A stretch of 6,793 bases of DNA. Source: Bacteroidales bacterium (GTDB lineage: Bacteria; Bacteroidota; Bacteroidia; Bacteroidales; WCHB1-69). The translations under genes and the position numbers were made by a program. Shown here piece after piece: positions 1 to 5,754 of the stretch. Where the stretch lies: assembly GCA_017618435.1 (NCBI GenBank), contig JAFZUH010000239.1, positions 1-6,793 of the forward strand, in the 5' to 3' direction. The first letter of the stretch is position 1, and each line of letters opens with the position of its first letter. Under the pieces are notes generated by a model. That model had not been told where the DNA came from and made no database searches. It saw only the letters and a list, made by a program, of their open reading frames with translations.

Positions 1-2141
1 GGTATAGCGTGTTCCGTAATAATGTTGATTTTTGTAAGTCCTTCTTTTGCAGCGGCAGAATCAACAGTACCTTTTGGAACATAATCATCTCTTAAAATCA
101 AGAACTCGGTACGACGATTCAAGTCATGAGCGGCTTCTTGTTGATTTTTCGGCAATTTTTCTATATAAGCCTTATCCAATTTAGTTCCTTTTTTGAAAGT
201 AAAAGTTCTGGAAACCTTATCTGTTTCCAACACACGAGGAACACGTTCTGCATAACCTTTGGCAACCAAACGGTCAGGATCCACACCTGATTGGATTAAG
301 AATCTCACGCAAGATTCCGCACGTCTTTGCGACAAAGTATCGTTTGTCATAGGAATAGGTCTATAGTCGGTATGTGAACGCAATTCTATAACCAATGTCG
401 GATTGTCTTGCATAATTTTCAACAAACCACGCAAAGAATCTTCATATTGTGGTTTCAAATCCCATTTACCCAAATCATATAATATATCAGGCAATACAAC
501 AGGGTCTTTGGGAATAGGATTCAATTTGAAATCACGTTTTAAGTCTTTGTTTTCGGTCAATCCAACTGTAGTTTCTCTGCCTTTGCAGTTTTCGTTGTCA
601 TAAAAACCTTGTTTTTGTATCAAAATATCATAGGTCAAATCACTTAAAACCTTGTTTTTATCAAAACTATAATAACCTCTTACATCGGTTGTTGTTTTGT
701 ATGAAGCACCGTTGGAGGCAACTAAAGTAACCGTTGCACCGTCAATATATTGTAAGGTTACACTGTCTCTGACAAACCCCGAAATAGTGAACATCAGCGG
801 ACGCAATTTGAAACTCCAAATATCTTCGGAACCTTTTCCGCCAACACGATTGGAAGTAAAATAACCTTTTTCTACAAACGGGAAACCCGAATTGGGGTCT
901 ATTACTTCAGAATGGTCAAACACAATACCATAATCATCGGCTTCTGAATTGATAGGATATTTTAAATTTTCAGGTTCAGCCCATTCTCCATTTTCCATTC
1001 TTGACCTAAAAATATCATATCCGCCTAAACCGACATGACCTTTGGAGGCAAAATACAAAGTGGAATCATTTTCCAATGAAGGGAACATTTCATGGTCGCC
1101 ACTATTTACTTTTTTGCCTAAGTTTTTAGGTTGTCCCCATTCTTTACTTTTTTTGGCACGAGAGATAGACCATAAATCATATCCGCCTTGACCTCCGGGC
1201 ATATCAGAAACAAATATCAACGTCAATTCGTCTTTGGTGATGGTTGGGTGAACATAATCAAATGAATCAGACCCAATTTTTATTTCTTCCGGTTTTCCCC
1301 AAGATTTACCCTTTTTGGATACTTGATATATTTTACAAAATGAAACGGTTTTCTTTTCGTTGGGGCAACGGGTAAAATACATGGTTGTTCCTTTGGGATT
1401 AAAAGAAGCCTCCCCTTCATTGGCATCGGTGTTTACAATATTTTCTTTATCCAATAAGGTTGGAGGTGTCCATTCTCCCGGAAAATCCACCAATTTGCTT
1501 TTAGGTTTGTTAGAAACATATAAATCGGAAAAATTTTCACCTGACCATACATCGGAATGTTTGCCTGTACTGCCTTCACGGGTAGAGGTGAAAACTATTT
1601 GATTTTCTTTGGAAGGAAGTCCCCATGCCGGCGACCAATCGCTTTGAGCCGAATTCCATTTTTTCATATTTTCCACCTCATGACGGGTAGGATTGTTCAG
1701 CCATTGCGGGGCCAATTTGCATGATTCTATCCTATCGGCTAAACGAGGATCATTGGGACGTCTTTCTTGGTATTTTTGATAATATTTCAAGGCTGTAGGA
1801 TAATCTTTTTCCACTCTGCACATATCCGCTAAACGCAACAATATCAAAGGATTATCCTTCTGATAATTGCTCTTTTCCAAACGCAAATATTGTTGTTTGG
1901 CCTTTTTGTTGGAACCGGTCATGTAATAACATTCTGCCATACGGAAAAGAATCCTTCGTTTTTCGATAGGATTTTTCTTTACTTTTCCATAGGCTTTTTT
2001 GTACAAATCTGCGGCTACAGTGTATTGATACGTGGCAAAAGCCTTGTCCGCTTCTGTAGCAGGAGATTTTTGACCAAATACTGAAGAATTGATAATCAGT
2101 AAAATAATTGCTGAAAAGCAAATTTTTCGAAGTGTATTCAT
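1..2141 (-). CDS. PorE-like OmpA-family envelope protein (TPR, PD40 propeller, CRD, OmpA domain), C-terminus cut by window edge
   Basis: The reading frame is open from the ATG at 2141 to the left edge (713 codons, no stop), so the C-terminus is missing. Residues 1-23 form a signal peptide ending SSVFG|QK. There is no lipobox cysteine, so signal peptidase I cleavage is expected. Residues about 30-145 are TPR-like helices (ADLYKKAYGKV, RMAECYYMTG, ALKYYQKYQ). PD40/WD40-like blades follow, for example FTSTREG near 182, MYFTRCP near 253, LIFVSDMPGGQGGYDLW near 306, LYFASKGHVGLGGYDIF near 361 and GYFTSNRVGGKGSEDIW near 424. A carboxypeptidase-regulatory-like beta domain starts near 451 (FTISGFVRD). 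An OmpA C-terminal domain starts near 548, with HTD at 590-592, LSQRRAESC and NRRTEF at 675-680, and should bind peptidoglycan. This domain order is that of PorE, which ties the type IX secretion ring to the cell wall. Paralogues of this architecture are common in Bacteroidota, so the specific T9SS role is inference. The start has no Shine-Dalgarno sequence, only an A-rich leader. Confidence 0.9.
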   Translation of the reverse strand, partial: MNTLRKICFSAIILLIINSSVFGQKSPATEADKAFATYQYTVAADLYKKAYGKVKKNPIEKRRILFRMAECYYMTGSNKKAKQQYLRLEKSNYQKDNPLILLRLADMCRVEKDYPTALKYYQKYQERRPNDPRLADRIESCKLAPQWLNNPTRHEVENMKKWNSAQSDWSPAWGLPSKENQIVFTSTREGSTGKHSDVWSGENFSDLYVSNKPKSKLVDFPGEWTPPTLLDKENIVNTDANEGEASFNPKGTTMYFTRCPNEKKTVSFCKIYQVSKKGKSWGKPEEIKIGSDSFDYVHPTITKDELTLIFVSDMPGGQGGYDLWSISRAKKSKEWGQPKNLGKKVNSGDHEMFPSLENDSTLYFASKGHVGLGGYDIFRSRMENGEWAEPENLKYPINSEADDYGIVFDHSEVIDPNSGFPFVEKGYFTSNRVGGKGSEDIWSFKLRPLMFTISGFVRDSVTLQYIDGATVTLVASNGASYKTTTDVRGYYSFDKNKVLSDLTYDILIQKQGFYDNENCKGRETTVGLTENKDLKRDFKLNPIPKDPVVLPDILYDLGKWDLKPQYEDSLRGLLKIMQDNPTLVIELRSHTDYRPIPMTNDTLSQRRAESCVRFLIQSGVDPDRLVAKGYAERVPRVLETDKVSRTFTFKKGTKLDKAYIEKLPKNQQEAAHDLNRRTEFLILRDDYVPKGTVDSAAAKEGLTKINIITEHAI

Positions 2142-2150
2142 ATCTTTTTA

Positions 2151-2183
2151 TTTACGTAAATTTTAGTTTGCTAAATTAGCAAA
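2151..2183. promoter_or_regulatory. Two perfect palindromes upstream of the OmpA-family gene (possible operator)
   Basis: The 256 bases between the gltX terminator and the OmpA-family gene hold no gene. Close to the start codon are two perfect inverted repeats. TTTACGTAAA lies at 2151-2160, and TTTGCTAA-A-TTAGCAAA lies at 2167-2183 (8-bp arms around one base). They sit 10 and 26 bases upstream of the ATG, where a repressor site or the start of the transcript would be expected. I could not find a convincing TAnnTTTG promoter on the minus strand here; the best matches are 7 of 8 with no -33 TTG. In such AT-rich DNA, short palindromes also arise by chance, so an operator role is only a suggestion. 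Confidence 0.3.
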
Positions 2184-2397
2184 AAAATCAATACAATCAT
2201 TTATTTTTATCCGTTATTCTCTATATTTTATATTTTCATCACTGATAATCACACTAATACACACTATATTTTTTGAAAAACAATCAAATTTTTTCTTGCT
2301 ACCATTTTTCGGAATATCAATTGGCACAATGTTTGCAATAGAACAAATAAAACTTCATTATTTATAATGGGTTTTAGTTTGATAGTTTGTTTTGATG

Positions 2398-2427
2398 AAA
2401 AACTCATCACAATTGTGATGAGTTTTT
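2398..2427 (-). terminator. Rho-independent terminator of gltX, overlapping its stop codon
   Basis: A perfect 30-base inverted repeat has arms AAAAACTCATCACAA and TTGTGATGAGTTTTT. On the minus strand the stem is followed by a T-rich stretch ending GTTTTTC. Because AT-rich flanks give As on one side and Ts on the other, it could work in both directions. The last codons of gltX and its TGA (2409-2407) form part of the hairpin. It separates gltX from the OmpA-family gene on the same strand, so the two are probably separate transcription units. Confidence 0.8.
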
Positions 2428-3942
2428 GTTTTCTATACAATCCACTGCTTTAACAACACGTTGTTTGGTTTCTTCAAAACCTAAAAGGTTGACAATTTCA
2501 AACAAATCGGGACCTTTGGCTGCACCTACCAAAGCCAAACGGAAACAATTCATGGTATGTCCCAAATGCAATTCATGTTGTTGAATATAATCCATTGTCA
2601 AATCGTGTGCCTTTGTTTTATCGAAAGGTTGTACAGTTTCAATCAATTTGATAATTTCAAGCAGATTGTTACCCATATTTTCTTTCCAACGCTTACGAAT
2701 CACTTGTTCATCGTAGGCTGTCGGAGCAATGAAAAAATAATGGCTTTGTTCCCACAAATCGGCAACAAAACTGATTCTTTCTTTCAACAGGGCTACAATT
2801 TGTTCCACATAATTCAACGAAGTATCAATACCTTTTTGTATTAATATTTGTTGAAATTCCGCACTAATTTCCTGATTGGATTTGTTTTGTAAATATTTAT
2901 GGTTAAACCATTTAGCCTTTTCAATATCAAACTTAGCCCCTGATTTGCTTACCCTATTGAAAGAAAACACCTGAATGAGTTCTTCCATGGAAAATATTTC
3001 CTGTTCTGTTCCGGGATTCCAACCCAACAAAGCCAAGAAATTGATAATGGCTTCCGGCAAATAACCTTGTTCTCTGTATCCCATAGATGTTTCGCCGGTT
3101 TTGGGGTCTGTCCATTGTAAAGGGAAAACAGGAAAACCCAATCTGTCTCCATCGCGTTTGCTTAATTTTCCATTGCCATCGGGTTTGAGTATAAGTGGCA
3201 AATGTGCAAATTGCGGCATTGTATCAGCCCAGCCCAAATAACGATACAAAAGTACGTGCAAGGGTGCTGACGGCAACCATTCTGCCCCACGAATAACATG
3301 AGAGATTTTCATCAGATGGTCATCAACAATGTTTGCCAAATGATAAGTGGGAAGTCCATCTGAAGATTTCCAAATGACTTTGTCATCTAAAACAGATGAA
3401 TTAATGCGAACGTTACCACAAATCAAATCATTTATTTCAATATCTTCACCCTGTTCTATCTTGATACGGACAACATATTGTTCATGCTTGTCCAAACGTT
3501 GCCGCACTTCGTCCGCAGACAATGTCAAACTATTTTTCATCATGGTTCTCGTTTGGGCATCGTATTGGAAATTGGAAATTTCTTTTCTTTTTGCGTCAAT
3601 TTCTTCGGGTGTATCAAAAGCAATATAAGCCAAGCCATTTTTCACCAATTCATCAGCATATTGTTTATAGATGGGTTTCCGTTCTGATTGTCGGTAGGAA
3701 ATACCTTCATTGTTAGGAATATGCACCCCTTCATCAAAAGTTATGCCCAACCATTGAAAAGAATCAATAATATATTGCTCGGCACCGGCAACAAAACGGG
3801 AAGAATCGGTATCTTCTATTCTCAAAATAATTTTACCGCCATTTTGACGGGCAAACAAATAATTATACAACGCTGTTCTTACGCCCCCAATATGCAAGGC
3901 ACCTGTCGGACTTGGTGCGAAACGAACTCTTACTTCACTCAT
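2407..3942 (-). CDS. gltX: Glutamyl-tRNA synthetase (GluRS)
   Basis: A class I aminoacyl-tRNA synthetase of 511 residues that charges tRNA-Glu with glutamate using ATP in the cytoplasm. The N-terminal catalytic core shows FAPSPTGALHIGG with the HIGH-type signature HIGG at 17-20, RIEDTD at 41-46 for glutamate and ATP binding, GLPTYHLANIVDDH near 196-209, and the KMSKS-type loop KLSKR at 259-263. The part after about residue 330 is the helical anticodon-binding region. The length fits a complete bacterial GluRS. I see no CxC-type zinc-binding cysteines in the insertion around residues 100-130 (KNGLAYIAFDTPEE), as in many GluRS enzymes that lack zinc. Whether it also mischarges tRNA-Gln cannot be judged here. 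It has its own consensus promoter 32 bases upstream and a terminator at its stop codon, so it appears to be a single-gene unit. The ATG at 3942 has no Shine-Dalgarno sequence. Confidence 0.98.
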   Translation of the reverse strand: MSEVRVRFAPSPTGALHIGGVRTALYNYLFARQNGGKIILRIEDTDSSRFVAGAEQYIIDSFQWLGITFDEGVHIPNNEGISYRQSERKPIYKQYADELVKNGLAYIAFDTPEEIDAKRKEISNFQYDAQTRTMMKNSLTLSADEVRQRLDKHEQYVVRIKIEQGEDIEINDLICGNVRINSSVLDDKVIWKSSDGLPTYHLANIVDDHLMKISHVIRGAEWLPSAPLHVLLYRYLGWADTMPQFAHLPLILKPDGNGKLSKRDGDRLGFPVFPLQWTDPKTGETSMGYREQGYLPEAIINFLALLGWNPGTEQEIFSMEELIQVFSFNRVSKSGAKFDIEKAKWFNHKYLQNKSNQEISAEFQQILIQKGIDTSLNYVEQIVALLKERISFVADLWEQSHYFFIAPTAYDEQVIRKRWKENMGNNLLEIIKLIETVQPFDKTKAHDLTMDYIQQHELHLGHTMNCFRLALVGAAKGPDLFEIVNLLGFEETKQRVVKAVDCIENKNSSQL

Positions 3943-3973
3943 AATTTATTACACACTAATATTAAAAAACGTG

Positions 3974-4003
3974 CAAAGATAGCATTTTTCTTTGTTTTAA
4001 CAA
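3974..4003 (-). promoter_or_regulatory. Consensus Bacteroidota promoter of gltX
   Basis: Read on the minus strand, the -33 TTG (4003-4001) is followed by exactly 19 bases and then the -7 element TATCTTTG (3981-3974). This is a full match to the Bacteroidota housekeeping consensus TTG-N19-TAnnTTTG. Transcription would begin a few bases downstream, near 3966, giving a leader of about 25 bases before the gltX ATG. The -33 element lies only three bases downstream of the TAG stop (4009-4007) of the flavodoxin-ferredoxin gene, so gltX can be transcribed independently of it. Confidence 0.85.
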
Positions 4004-4006
4004 AAC

Positions 4007-4846
4007 CTACAAATATATTTCCGATTTTGCGGGAGCAGAATAATATTGTTCCAACATAGATACGTGAGACAAGAAGTTTTTGTCCTCAAAACATTTAGCG
4101 TGTTGGGGGCACTTGGCAATACAAGCGTGGCATTTAATACAAACACCCTGAACATCCATCGGATTGTCCCTTGAAACAGAACCCATGGGACAACTGTCGG
4201 CACAAATATTACATTTTGTGCATTTTTCCGTATTGGTAACGGGTTTTGCTTTGAGAAAAACAGCAGGATGACCATTTATATCCAATGGCGTATAATAAGG
4301 TTTTATCTCTTCATGGTTGCTAATAACAGGCGGCAACAATTCGGAACAGTCTTTAGCCTTGTTAAGTTTGGTGTAAATGGCATCAACAAATTGTTTTTTT
4401 AAGAGCATATCATCGGCATTGGGACGATTAGCGGCTATTGTTGCAGAAAAAACATGGGGACAAACCCACGCAGAAGCCGCAAAAACCTGAAATTTACGCT
4501 GAAGCAAAAGCTCACTCAATTCAGTTAGAGAACTATCGAAGTTTCTATTACCAAAAGTAACTACCGATATTGTCGGACAAAGGTTGCCACGAAATATGGT
4601 TTGAATAAAAGGCAATATTTTATTGGGAATTCGTCCGGCATAGGTTGGACAACCAAAAACAACTAAGGTTGTGGAAGATAGGGAAATCATTTGATATTTT
4701 TGACGTAAAACAGGCAAGGTAAAGTCAAAACATTCCAAAAGAGGCACCTGTAACAAGACGGATAAGTGTTGTGAAATTTCACAAACAACATTTTTAGTAT
4801 GCCCTGTCGGACTGAAACAAACGGGAAGTATTTCGGATATATTCAT
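4007..4846 (-). CDS. Flavodoxin-ferredoxin fusion protein (EFR1-type, two 4Fe-4S clusters)
   Basis: A 279-residue soluble protein with an N-terminal flavodoxin-like half and a C-terminal bacterial ferredoxin half. FSPTGHTKN at 11-19 matches the flavodoxin loop that grips the FMN phosphate. LVVFGCPTYAGRIP near 61-74 and VVTFGNRNFD near 95-104 match the other flavin-contact loops. Two 4Fe-4S binding motifs follow: CTKCNICADSCP (Cys 209, 212, 215, 219) and CIKCHACIAKCP (Cys 236, 239, 242, 246). The protein should move electrons between iron-sulfur clusters and a flavin; its partners are not shown by the context. The family resembles EFR1-type ferrodoxins of anaerobes, and the name is by resemblance. 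The frame is open up to an ATG at 4885, but a -7 promoter element lies inside that 13-codon extension and the flavodoxin fold begins right after the ATG at 4846, so I chose 4846. gltX follows after 64 bases with its own promoter. Confidence 0.88.
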   Translation of the reverse strand: MNISEILPVCFSPTGHTKNVVCEISQHLSVLLQVPLLECFDFTLPVLRQKYQMISLSSTTLVVFGCPTYAGRIPNKILPFIQTIFRGNLCPTISVVTFGNRNFDSSLTELSELLLQRKFQVFAASAWVCPHVFSATIAANRPNADDMLLKKQFVDAIYTKLNKAKDCSELLPPVISNHEEIKPYYTPLDINGHPAVFLKAKPVTNTEKCTKCNICADSCPMGSVSRDNPMDVQGVCIKCHACIAKCPQHAKCFEDKNFLSHVSMLEQYYSAPAKSEIYL

Positions 4847-4862
4847 AAACCATTTTAAAATA

Positions 4863-4870
4863 CAAAGATA
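4863..4870 (-). promoter_or_regulatory. Likely -7 promoter element of the flavodoxin-ferredoxin gene
   Basis: TATCTTTG on the minus strand is a perfect TAnnTTTG element ending 16 bases upstream of the ATG at 4846. The -33 region is weak: TTT at 18 bases spacing instead of TTG. If it is used, transcription starts around 4857 and the leader is only about 10 bases. That rules out translation from the upstream ATG at 4885, because that ATG would not be in the transcript. Confidence 0.6.
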
Positions 4871-5003
4871 GTTGTTTTTTGCCATTGGAAACTTTTGATT
4901 ACTAAAAATAATTTCTTAATATGCTTATTTTCAAAATTATAAAAATAAAAATCTATACGATTATTTTTTTTATAAAAATTCTCTTTTATAAGAAAAAAAG
5001 TTG

Positions 5004-5011
5004 TACCTTTG
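5004..5011 (+). promoter_or_regulatory. -7 promoter element of the tRNA-Gly/tRNA-Leu unit
   Basis: TACCTTTG is a perfect TAnnTTTG element, in the context GTTGTACCTTTGCA, which is a very typical Bacteroidota promoter core. It lies 14 bases before the first base of tRNA-Gly. No TTG is present at the ideal 19-base spacing (TCT at 4982-4984). It points away from the minus-strand flavodoxin-ferredoxin promoter, so 4871-5003 is a divergent promoter region of AT-rich sequence. Confidence 0.75.
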
Positions 5012-5025
5012 CAGACCTTAAATAA

Positions 5026-5098
5026 GCGGAAGTAGCTCAGTTGGTAGAGCACAACCTTGCCAAGGTTGGGGTCGCGAGTTCGAGTCTCGTTTTCCGCT
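5026..5098 (+). tRNA. tRNA-Gly (anticodon GCC)
   Basis: A 73-base cloverleaf. The acceptor stem GCGGAAG pairs with TTTCCGC (last pair G-T), with discriminator T5098. The D arm is GCTC-AGTTGGTA-GAGC. The anticodon stem CAACC/GGTTG encloses the loop TTGCCAA with anticodon GCC at 5059-5061. The T arm is GCGAG-TTCGAGT-CTCGT. The CCA end is not encoded and must be added after transcription. It is the first gene of a two-tRNA unit, 20 bases ahead of tRNA-Leu. Confidence 0.97.
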
Positions 5099-5118
5099 CT
5101 CCTACAACGAACAATGGA

Positions 5119-5203
5119 GCCTTGGTGGTGGAATTGGTAGACACGAGGGACTTAAAATCCCTTGAACATTACGTTCGTGCGGGTTCAAGTCCCGCCCGAG
5201 GTA
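5119..5203 (+). tRNA. tRNA-Leu (anticodon TAA)
   Basis: An 85-base class II tRNA. The acceptor stem GCCTTGG pairs with CCGAGGT, including two G-T pairs, with discriminator A5203. The anticodon stem AGGGA/TCCCT encloses the loop CTTAAAA with anticodon TAA at 5153-5155. The long variable arm has a GAAC/GTTC stem, as expected for leucine tRNAs. The T arm is GCGGG-TTCAAGT-CCCGC. No CCA is encoded. It reads UUA/UUG leucine codons, which are common in this low-GC genome. Confidence 0.97.
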
Positions 5204-5205
5204 CT

Positions 5206-5233
5206 AATAACAAGAAATCGTTTGTTATTGTTT
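5206..5233 (+). terminator. Weak AT-rich hairpin after the tRNA genes, possible terminator
   Basis: AATAACAA (5206-5213) and TTGTTATT (5222-5229) can form an 8-bp stem around an 8-base loop, followed by GTTT. It begins two bases after the mature end of tRNA-Leu. The stem has only two G-C pairs and the T-run is short, so it may be a weak terminator or simply a processing boundary. Confidence 0.4.
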
Positions 5234-5280
5234 CCCCTTAAATATTTTCCCCTATACGTTATAAAATATCGGCATGGGCA

Positions 5281-5337
5281 TACTATATAGTAGTTGTTCC
5301 CCATTTTCAGCCTAACATTTTGACCAATAGGCCAAAA
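5281..5337. repeat. Short palindromes in the gap after the tRNA genes
   Basis: The gene-free stretch 5234-5376 shows no coding signal. It holds a perfect 12-base palindrome TACTATATAGTA (5281-5292), enclosed by ATGGG and CCCAT. It also holds a hairpin TTTTGACC-AATA-GGCCAAAA (5318-5337) with one A-C mismatch. The second could be a backup terminator for the tRNA unit, although no T-run follows it beyond the stem. Function is unknown. Confidence 0.3.
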
Positions 5338-5376
5338 ATATTTGACTGCTATTTCCGTTTTCTCATATTTTTTTTA

Positions 5377-5384
5377 TACTTTTG
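5377..5384 (+). promoter_or_regulatory. -7 promoter element upstream of the structured region
   Basis: TACTTTTG is a perfect TAnnTTTG element, followed by CAAA and preceded by a T-rich tract. The -33 position at 19 bases reads CCG, so the upstream element is missing. Transcription would start near 5391, about 100 bases before the structured hairpin and about 364 bases before the next start codon. It is the only full match to the element on the plus strand between the tRNAs and the gene at 5755, so it may drive the structured RNA, the downstream operon, or both. Confidence 0.55.
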
Positions 5385-5493
5385 CAAATTCAAATGAAGT
5401 AAATATAGTATAAACAAACAAACAGATAGCATATTGATGACAAAATAACAACATATATTACAGCACTTTAAATTAGAAAAAAGCGTTTTTTAA

Positions 5494-5640
5494 GCTGAAT
5501 TTTGGATTTTTCGGAAACTCGACACTTCTTATAAAAATCTATTCAAATCGAAGCTGGGAAAACACGCATTGCATGCGTGGGCTTTGTTAGTAGATTTTGA
5601 ATAGATTTAGGTAGTCGAGACCTCGAAAAATCCAAAAGAA
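5494..5640 (+). ncRNA. Candidate structured RNA: long irregular rod (small RNA or mRNA leader)
   Basis: Five nested helices form one rod. P1 pairs 5500-5513 (TTTTGGATTTTTCG) with 5624-5637, 14 perfect bp. P2 pairs CTCGAC (5518-5523) with GTCGAG (5614-5619). P3 pairs AAATCTATTCAAA (5535-5547) with 5596-5608, 13 perfect bp. P4 pairs 5549-5554 with 5581-5586, with one G-T pair. P5 is CACGCAT (5563-5569) with ATGCGTG (5573-5579). GCT (5494-5496) and AGC (5638-5641 region) may extend the base. Internal loops are asymmetric: about 11 by 5 bases between P2 and P3, 1 by 9 between P3 and P4. No reading frame of note lies here. A T8 run at 5658-5665 after a small GAAC/GTTC hairpin could end the transcript. 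A rod interrupted by bubbles recalls 6S RNA, and a 6S-like family is known in Bacteroidota, but I cannot match a consensus. Alternatives are an mRNA leader for 5755 or a small inverted-repeat element. Confidence 0.5.
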
Positions 5641-5702
5641 GCGAACTGAGTTCCACGTTTTTTTTGTGTCTGTAACTTCCACTTTCTGCCGAACTCAAAA
5701 AC

Positions 5703-5736
5703 AGGCAAAACCATCTGCCTAAAGTGATGGCATCAC
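5703..5736 (+). promoter_or_regulatory. Possible pseudoknot or competing hairpin just before the 5755 start codon
   Basis: AGGCA (5703-5707) can pair with TGCCT (5716-5720), and CCATC in its loop (5711-5715) with GATGG (5726-5730). This makes an H-type pseudoknot with loops of 3 and 5 bases (AAA and AAAGT). The second helix competes with a simple hairpin GTGAT-GGC-ATCAC (5724-5736). The ATG lies 18 bases after the hairpin. Such alternatives could control translation, but each helix is only 5 bp and no known riboswitch consensus is recognised. Confidence 0.25.
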
Positions 5737-5754
5737 AAAAAAACATTAAGTAAA

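Noticed and set aside
1852..2121. 89-codon minus-strand open frame inside the OmpA-family gene
   Set aside because: It is a shifted frame within the TPR region of the larger gene, whose frame gives a signal peptide and recognisable domains.
2302..2312. ATTTTTCGGAA shared with the 5' arm of the structured rod near 5506
   Set aside because: An 11-base match between two AT-rich intergenic stretches is expected by chance in a window of this size.
3688..4059. 123-codon plus-strand open frame opposite the start of gltX
   Set aside because: It lies antisense to the well-supported gltX 5' end and its promoter, and the translation shows no recognisable domain. The same applies to the other open frames opposite gltX and the OmpA-family gene.
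5041..5241. 66-codon open frame covering both tRNA genes
   Set aside because: It is read straight through tRNA-Gly and tRNA-Leu, whose cloverleafs are clear, so it is a chance frame.
5391..5754. Housekeeping RNAs: SRP RNA, tmRNA or RNase P RNA
   Set aside because: The SRP GGAA-type tip, tmRNA tRNA-like ends and the conserved RNase P core sequences are all absent.
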